A stretch of DNA of 64,000 bases from Perilla frutescens (lineage: Eukaryota; Streptophyta; Magnoliopsida; Lamiales; Lamiaceae): assembly GCA_026008535.1 (NCBI GenBank), contig BRKX01000014.1, forward strand, positions 6,633,001-6,697,000, in the 5' to 3' direction. How positions within the stretch are numbered: position 1 is the first letter of the stretch; each line of letters starts with the position of its first letter. This document shows positions 56,742 through 64,000 of this stretch, one piece after another. The notes under the pieces are model-generated. The model worked only from the letters and a program-made list of their open reading frames with translations, was not told the origin of the DNA and searched no databases. Both the position numbers and the translations under genes were made by a program.

Positions 56742-57522
56742 CATATATATATAATTACTTATTTAGGGTAAAAAATAAATAATTCTTCAACTTTTACCTA
56801 AGACGCACAAAAAATTCTAATGTTCTGCATATTTCTTTAGATCTGCATATTTCTTTAGATAAAAGTTAGGGTTTAATTTTCTTATCCTATTTGATTAATT
56901 AATAGAGACCCGATCTAACGTTCTAATAATTAATGAATCTCGTATTTCACTTTATGAGTTCACATGCATTATATAATAGTGAAATATATATGACGCACAC
57001 ATACAACTTATCCGATCACTTCAATTTCGCTATTACATTTTCTCATTAATTATATATATGTGTTTGAAAGATCACATATATAATTTCCCAACCTTGAAAA
57101 TCGAGGAGTGGTCTCTCGTAGAGTTTATCTCTCGACCATTTTATTGCATTAACTCTTCAAATTTCAAAGAAAATACAGGGAATCAAGACTCAAATACTAA
57201 TTAATTTAATTAACTACTATAGATCTATATATGAATAAATAAGTATTGTTAAAATCCTAGAAATGAAAAGGGAGTGCATCTCAATTCCCAAATTAAAGGA
57301 AGATAATATCTGATTTACGAGGCCTCCAATATACTTGGATCTTTGATAGTACTAGCTTGTATCATTCATGAACCGTTGGAATTTTTTTTAATTTATTTAT
57401 TTTCAAAATTACTCTATTTTATTTTCAATTTGGTTGTATCTCAAAGTCGTCACCTTCTCTTTTGAAAACCATGCCGAGCATGTGATGTTGCTAGTATATG
57501 GCAATGGGGGAAGAGAGAGAGA
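56742..57522. other. Intergenic between the two copia elements
   Basis: AT-rich. It contains a short direct repeat CTGCATATTTCTTTAGAT at 56826-56860. No gene seen. Confidence 0.5.
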
Positions 57523-57981
57523 TGTTGGAATATTTTTATGTGGACTAATATATGTTAATTAAATGTGTATGGTTGTCTTAAAGTAATCCAATTAATGTGA
57601 TCTAATAAGGTTATAATTATGGATTAAAGGGTATTATAATATTTGTCATGGAATTTAATTGTGTAGATACCATTAATAGATTTGTAATTTGTTGAGAGAC
57701 CGAATTGCAAATCCCAGATAATTTATTATTATAAGTTAGGGTTATGGTCCCCAAACGACGGCAGACAGAAAAATAGAATCTGTATTCCTTCTACAGAATT
57801 CTCTACAACAAACCTAAGGTGCCGATCGTTTGGAAGATTCATACCACATCAAGAATTCGAGATTCAAGAACTATGGATTCAGGTACGCTTCCGCTAATAA
57901 TTATATCTCGGTTAATCATCATAGAGTTAATTGATTTAGGGTATGAATCTGGATTGTTGCATGCGGTTTAATTTTCTAACA
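57523..57981 (+). repeat. 5' LTR of copia B
   Basis: 459 bp from TGTTGGAATATTTTTATGTG to TTTAATTTTCTAACA. The borders are set by the PBS on the right and by the match to the 3' LTR start at 63981. Confidence 0.9.
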
Positions 57982-57983
57982 GG

Positions 57984-57996
57984 TGGTATCAGAGAC
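57984..57996 (+). other. Primer-binding site of copia B (initiator tRNA-Met)
   Basis: TGGTATCAGAGAC lies two bases after the LTR, the classic plant iMet primer site. Confidence 0.9.
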
Positions 57997-59039
57997 ACTC
58001 TATGTATGATTCTCTGAGATTTATGAATAAAGATTGATAAATCTTGATTTTTGGTGAATCTCTTTTTCGGCTATGGATTATTGATTCGGTATATTTATGA
58101 GTTAATTAGTATCGTGTGAATTGGTTGCTTGATTAAGGTTCGACAGATTTATTAACCAATCTGCCACGGATTCAGAATTCATGAATTTTGCTGTTATTCA
58201 ATTGCCGCAAGTATTATTAATTGATTTGATTGAATATGGCATTTATATGGTTTCAGAAATCGGAATTATTCAATGGATTCAAAATTTCATATATTGTTTT
58301 CACACAATTCGAGAATGCCATGATGATGGATTAATTTTTAGATTCAGTCTTTGGTCTCTTTAGGAATTTGGATGTTTCGATTTAATTTTTTCATGATCTA
58401 ATGCTATTGATCTCAATTTCTGTATGTATATATTTTGGATTCAGTTCGTGCGCTAAAGCTTAAGTTATTTTTTTTCAAACTTTGGGTTCAATATACAGTC
58501 GACGTTAATTTCGACAATTCGGCTATTTTTTTCCCCGAATTAAAGTTTAATAATCAATCAAATTTTAAATTATTTTGGTGCATCTCATGTTCCTTATTAA
58601 TTTATCTGATATTTAAAGTGAATTTATTGAAGTATGAAGTCGCCACAGTGACCTCTCTGTGTAGATTTATTCATGAAAAATATTAGATATTTTGTGTGAG
58701 TGTATCTTCATGCGGGTATTAGCCGGCCCACAGGAAGGTTAATATCTGGCAGAAATACACAAACACCTGTAGTGATAAATGCGTGACAATTATGAGGTTG
58801 TCCATGTAAATAATATGTCGGCCCACAGGAAGACTATTATTTGACAGGATTTATTGTCAGTATTTGATCACCGCACAGAGGTATCCACTTGCTAATTAAT
58901 ATTACTGTCCACAGACTTGATATTAATGTTGTGTCCGGTGCCTCGAGATGTTATCAACTTATTTGAATTTGATATTGATTATACAGTTTAAAGTGAGCAT
59001 GAAAGTTAATTTTGGTTTTTTGTTCTCTGTTCAGCTATA
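57997..59039 (+). other. Leader region of copia B
   Basis: About 1 kb between PBS and gag. Two near-copies of GGCCCACAGGAAG occur at about 58725 and 58815 with ATTATTTGACAG/ATATCTGGCAG nearby, a small internal duplication possibly involved in RNA structure or packaging. Short open frames (58181-58363, 58435-58686) have no recognisable domain. Confidence 0.55.
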
Positions 59040-62000
59040 ATGTCTGCTACTTCTATTTCTGCTAATACCAACAACATTCCTATGCTTAACAGGTCAAACT
59101 TCAAGGATTGGAAAGAAAATATTCTGATCATTTTGGGCTGCATGGATCTAGACTATTCGCTAAGAGTTGACAAACCCGCTTTCTGACGGATGCAAGTTCT
59201 GCGGATGAAAAACGGAACTTTGAGAAGTGGGATCGCTCGAATCGCGTTAGTCTCATGATCATTAAGCGCGGCATTCCAGAAGCCTTTCGAGGCACTGCCT
59301 CTAAGGAAATTAGTACTGCCAAAGAGTACCTTGCAGGAATTGAAAAACGTTTTGTGAAAAATGATATGGCCGAGACAAGTACGTTTTTAGCTAACTTGAT
59401 CTCACTAAAGTATAAGGGAAAGGGAAACATAAGGGAGTACATCATGCAGATGTCTCATATTGCTTCAAAATTAAGTGCACTAAAGCTCAAGGTGTCTGAG
59501 GACTTACTCGTGCATTTAGTGCTGATATCGCTTCCTCCACAGTTCAGTCAGTTTAAGGTCAGCTATAACTGTCAAAAGGAGAAATGGACTCTTAATGAGC
59601 TCATTTCATACTGTGTACAAGAGGAAGAAAAGTTGAAGCAAGAAAGAACTGAGATTGCTCAGTTGGCTAGTACTTCCAAAGATAAGGGCAAAAGAACTAA
59701 GGAGGTTGAGAAAACTACTAAAGATAAGGGTCCAGTACAAAAGAAACAGAAAACAGAGAATTCGGATGACTGTTTCTTTTGTCACAAATCTGAACACCAA
59801 AAGAAGGAATGTCCCAAATATCGCGCTTGGCGCATAAAGAAAGGTACATTTCTTACTTTGGTCTGTTCTGAAGTTAATTTAGCTTCAGTACTTGGTAACA
59901 CTTGGTGGTTAGATTCTGGTGCTACCACTCATATAAGTGTTTCAATGCAGGGTTGCCTGAGCTGCCGAAAGCCAATTGATGGTGAAAGATACATCTATGT
60001 GGGAGATGGCAAGTCGGTGGAAGTGGAGGCAATAGGGCACTTTAGATTGTTATTAAGAACTGGTTTCTTTTTGGATTTGAAAGACACTTTTATTGTACCG
60101 TCTTTTAGACGAAATTTGGTTTCTATTTCCTTATTGGACAAATATGGTTTTTCTTGTTCATTTGGGAATTATCAGTTTAGTCTTTCTTTAAATTCCAATG
60201 TGGTTGGTACTGGTTCACTAAGTGCTTATGACAATCTCTATGTGCTCGATATTATTACTTCCTATAATGAATCCTTGCATGTTGAATCTAGAGGTACTAA
60301 GTGAAAATTAAATAATAAAAATTCAGCAAATTTATGGCATAAGCGTTTGGGTCATATCTCAAAAACCAGAATTGAGAGGCTTGTGTCAGATGGTATTTTA
60401 GATACACTTGATTTTTCGAATCTGAATGTTTGTATTGAGTGTATTAAAGGAAAACAGACTAAAATAAAGAGATTAGGTGCCAACAGAACTACAGACGTCT
60501 TACAATTGATACATACGGATATTTGTGGGCCATTCCCTACGGCTTCTTGGAATGGTCAACTTTATTTTGTATCATTTATAGACGATTACTCACGATTTGG
60601 GTACCTATATCTAATTTATGAGAAATCTGAGGCCCTGGACAAGTTTAAAATTTTTAAGGCTGAAGTTGAGAATTAACTCAACAAAAGAATTAAAGTTGTA
60701 CGATCTGATCGTGGTGGTGAGTACTATGGTAGATCTGATGGCTCAAGCGAACAACATTCAGGTCCTTTTGCTATCTTCCTAGAGGAATGTGGAATCGTCC
60801 CACAGTACACTATGCCGGGAACGCCTAGCATGAATGGTGTTTCTGAAAGACGAAACCGAACTCTAAAGGATATGGTTAGGAGTATGATTAGTCATTCATC
60901 CTTACCAATATCACTCTGGGGAGAAGCATTGAAAACTGCAGCTTATATTCTCAATAGAGTACTAACTAAAGCAGCTGCAAAAACACCTTTTGAGCTTTGG
61001 AACGGGCGAAAGCCTAGTCTAAAGCACTTTCATATTTGGGGATGTCCAGCTGAGGCTAGGCCTTATAGGCCAAATGAAAAGAAACTGGACCCCAAAACAG
61101 TAAGCAGCTACTTTATTGGTTATTCAGAAAAATCAAAGGGTTTCAAGTTTTATGATCCCACTAGAAAAATAATTTTTGAGACGGGAAATGCTGTGTTCTT
61201 TGAGGATGTTGAGTTTGGGGGGAGAAATAAGGTTAATGATTTTCAGGCTACTATTCTTATTATTAGTCGAGAAGTAGATTTGGAACCTCAGCAAGATAAT
61301 ATTGAAAATCTTCCCACTCAGGATAACACAGTAATTCAAAAAGAACAACCTCAACAACCTCAAGAACTAATGCCATTAAGAAGGTCCACGAGAGATAGGA
61401 GAAATGCTATTCCGGATGATTATGAAGTATATCTCCTAGAAAGTGAGGAAAATAGTGGAATGATGGAAAATGATCCTATCAATTTCCATCAAGCCATGAA
61501 TGATCCAGCTGAGGCTAGGCCTTATAGGCCAAATGAAAAGAAACTGGACCCCAAAACAGTAAGCAGCTACTTTATTGGTTATTCAGAAAAATCAAAGGGT
61601 TTCAAGTTTTATGATCCCACTAGAAAAATAATTTTTGAGACGGGAAATGCTGTGTTCTTTGAGGATGTTGAGTTTGGGGGGAGAAATAAGGTTAGAGATA
61701 TTACTTTTGAGGAGGAGTCGGTCTCGACTCCTACTTCTACTTCTGATGATTTTCAGGCTACTATTCTTGTTATTAGTCGAGAAGTAGATTTGGAACCTCA
61801 GCAAGATAATATTGAAAATCTTCCCACTCAGGATAACACAGTAATTCAAAAAGAACAACCTCAACAACCTCAAGAACTAATGCCATTAAGAAGGTCCACG
61901 AGAGATAGGAGAAATGCTATTCCGGATGATTATGAAGTATATCTCCTAGAAAGTGAGGAAAATAGTGGAATGATGGAAAATGATCCTATCAATTTCCATC

Positions 62001-63601
62001 AAGCCATGAATGATCCAAACTCTCAAAAGTGGATAGATGCCATGAATGAGGAGTACAAGTCAATGCAAGACAATAAAGTTTGGGATCTTATCTCATTACC
62101 TGCAGGTGCGAAGCCTATTGGTTGTAAATGGATTTTTAAAACCAAAAGGGATTCGAAAGGTAATGTGGAAAGATATAAGGCTCGTCTTGTGGCTAAAGGC
62201 TTTACTCAAAGAGAAGGCATTGATTTTAAAGAGACTTTCTCTCCAGTTTCTTCGAAAGACTCTTTTAGAATTATTATGGCGTTAGTTGCACATTTTGATC
62301 TTGAGTTGCATCAGATGGATGTAAAAATAGCGTTTCTTAATGGTGACATTGATGAGACAATTTATATGGTGTAGCCAGAAAACTTTGTGTCCGGAGATCC
62401 AAAGTCTATGGTTTGCAGATTAAAGAAATCCATCTATGGGCTCAAGCAGGCTTCTCGTCAGTGGAACCACAAGTTTCATCAAGTAGTAGTCTCGTTTGGT
62501 TTTGAGACTAATGCTGCTGATGATTGTGTGTATCACAAGTTTAGTGGGAGTAAGTGTATTTTTCTGGTTTTGTATGTGGATGACATTCTGCTTGCCACCA
62601 ATGACTCTGTCATGTTGCACGATACCAAGAAATTTCTATCAAAGAATTTTGAGATGAAAGATCTTGGGGAAGCTTCTTTTGTATTAGGAATTCAGATACA
62701 TCGAGATCGTTCTCGGGGTATTCTTGGATTATCACAAAAGACGTATATTGAGAAAGTGTTGCAAAGATTTGGCATGCAGAATTGCAAACCATATGATACC
62801 CCTATAGCTAAAGGAGACAAGTTCAGTCTCGATCAGTGCCCAAAAGGTGATCTGGAAATTAAGGAAATGCAGAAGATTCCTTATGCCTCGGCTGTTGGGA
62901 GTCTAATGTATGCTCAAGTATGCACAAGACCTGACATAGCTTTTGTTGTTGGAATGTTGGGTAGATATTTAAGTAATCCCGGTATGGATCATTGGAAAGC
63001 AGCCAAACGGGTTATGAGGTACTTACAGAGAACAAAGGATTACATGCTCACATACAGAAAATCAGATAATTTGGAGATCATCGGGTATTCTGATTCTGAT
63101 TTTGCTGGATGCCAAGATAGTAGGAGATCCACTTCGGGCTACATTTTCTTATTGGCTGGGGGAGCCATTTCTTGGAGAAGTGCTAAGCAGACACTTATAG
63201 CATCTTCTACCATGGTAACTGAATTTGTAGCATGTTTTGAGGCATCCAATCATGGAATATGGCTGCGAAATTTTGTCACTAGGCTGCGCATTTTTGAGAA
63301 TGTAGAAAGACCACTAAAGTTGTATTGTGACAATAACTCAGCAGTGATGTATTCTAATAACAACAGGAGCTCTAGTAAGTCAAAACATATTGACATTAAG
63401 TTTCTGGTTGTGAAGGAGAGAGTACAGAGTGGACAGATTATTATAGAGCATATAGGGACAGACTCAATGGTTGCGGATCCGCTTACTAAGGGATTAACAC
63501 CCAAGGTCTTTCATGAACATACTGCTCATATGGGTGTGCTTTTGTTTTATTATGTGTTGGTTATGTGGGAGTCTGTACTATTTTATAGCTCTACAATATG
63601 A
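59040..63601 (+). pseudogene. copia B gag-pol with duplication, three stops and a frameshift
   Basis: ATG at 59040 (MSATSISANTNNIPMLNRSN). A frameshift near 59182 moves to the frame that then runs essentially unbroken to 63601. Domains: UBN2-like gag; lysine-rich linker; zinc knuckle CFFCHKSEHQKKEC; protease WWLDSGATTHIS; integrase with LWHKRLGHIS...[23 protein letters not shown] and [13 protein letters not shown] with [32 protein letters not shown] and LYVDD; RNase H with YSDSDFAG, CDNNSAV and KHIDIKFLVV. Stops TGA 60302, TAA 60674 and TAG 62372 are each explained by one C-to-T change (from CGA, CAA, CAG). The segment between integrase and RT is duplicated in tandem. Apart from these the protein is full length. 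Confidence 0.9.
61046..62014 (+). repeat. In-frame tandem duplication within copia B pol
   Basis: CCAGCTGAGGCTAGGCC at 61046 recurs at 61505. Unit 1 (61046-61504) is 459 bp and unit 2 (61505-62014) is 510 bp; both are multiples of three. Unit 1 lacks 51 bp present in unit 2 (codons [17 protein letters not shown]); otherwise they are almost identical. The duplicated part is the integrase C-terminal region and the linker to RT. Confidence 0.95.
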
Positions 63602-63980
63602 TTTGGACACATTTTGTGTTTTATGGATGAATCTGTACAGATATAAAGTATTCAGTTATTTGGTTTATTACACTCTGTTATTTTAATTATGTTTGATCTC
63701 ACTATGGAATAAAGTAGACCAGTTGGAAATAGGCATGATAGATCACATAACATGTAATTTCCATGCTACACATCCATGATTGATCTATGTCATTTGGTTG
63801 TATCGGTATATGTGATTATTGATGGGTCTATTCACACACAAAGTGATGACGGCCTCTTTAGTCCTATGCTTGTATGATCAATGGACGAGATTGTTTGGGA
63901 TACCCTTAATGTGACAGCACAGTTTGAGCTCATAAGGTATTACACATTTTTCAGTAACATATATAGTCCATGTGGGAGAT
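63602..63980 (+). other. 3' noncoding region and polypurine tract of copia B
   Basis: About 380 bp after the pol stop. GGACGAGATTG and TGATAGATCACATAACATG are visible but no further gene. CATGTGGGAGAT at 63969-63980 is the polypurine tract directly before the 3' LTR. Confidence 0.75.
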
Positions 63981-64000
63981 TGTTGGAATATTTTTATGTG
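63981..64000 (+). repeat. 3' LTR of copia B, first 20 bases
   Basis: TGTTGGAATATTTTTATGTG is identical to the 5' LTR start. The rest lies outside the window. Confidence 0.9.

Larger units (their letters stand above)
57523..64000 (+). mobile_element. Ty1/copia retrotransposon B, cut by the window end
   Basis: The 5' LTR (57523-57981) is followed by an iMet-type PBS, a ~1-kb leader, gag-pol and a polypurine tract. The 3' LTR starts at 63981, its first 20 bases identical to the 5' LTR start, and continues beyond the window. It is a different family from copia A: different LTR, PBS and gag. The coding frame has one frameshift, three stops and a tandem in-frame duplication. LTR identity cannot be measured here. 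Confidence 0.92.

Overview
This window is nuclear DNA from a flowering plant, almost certainly a eudicot. The evidence is Ty1/copia and Ty3/gypsy retrotransposons of plant type, Mutator-like elements (MULEs) with FAR1-type and Ulp1-type proteins, Stowaway and Tourist MITEs, very AT-rich intergenic DNA and one intronless RING-H2 E3 ligase gene. The species cannot be fixed from the sequence. No rRNA, tRNA or CRISPR was found. Only one gene looks intact and host-encoded: the RING-H2 protein at 3963-4406. Nearly everything else is mobile DNA in various states of decay.

Layout. 1-7024: gene-bearing end with microsatellites, a foldback repeat, the RING-H2 gene with a TATA box, and a Tourist MITE. 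7025-24920: two adjacent TIR elements (E1 7111-19206 and E2 19236-24908) with related ends, separated and flanked by (TA)n tracts. E1 holds the 3' remains of a FAR1-like transposase and a convergent Ulp1 cysteine protease gene. A 7.8-kb Athila-like gypsy element (9866-17658) with equal 1616-bp LTRs and a GTAAC target duplication has split E1's 300-bp tandem array. 24921-28855: dispersed repeats and two small TIR elements. 28856-36485: E3, a second Ulp1-class MULE keeping the 5' halves of a MuDR-type transposase and a convergent DUF1985 gene. A 1.39-kb Pack-MULE-like element with ~200-bp TIRs and a 10-bp target duplication is nested in it. 36486-42267: intergenic DNA with a long-TIR foldback element, a Stowaway MITE, TTGACC-rich repeats and a possible two-exon gene fragment.

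42268-51138: a decayed gypsy element on the minus strand, one LTR truncated, whose reverse transcriptase/RNase H region has been replaced by a forward-strand copia gag fragment. 51671-56741: a nearly complete copia element with 441-bp LTRs. 57523-64000: a second copia element whose 3' LTR is only entered at the window end; its pol carries a tandem in-frame duplication of about 150-170 codons.

The main story is nested insertion and decay. Coding regions of the LTR elements are continuous frames broken by a few nonsense codons, most explained by C-to-T or G-to-A changes, as expected for methylated, silenced elements. Both Ulp1-class MULEs keep a convergent transposase/protease gene pair but have lost opposite halves of it. 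All boundaries were read by eye; no database search was run.
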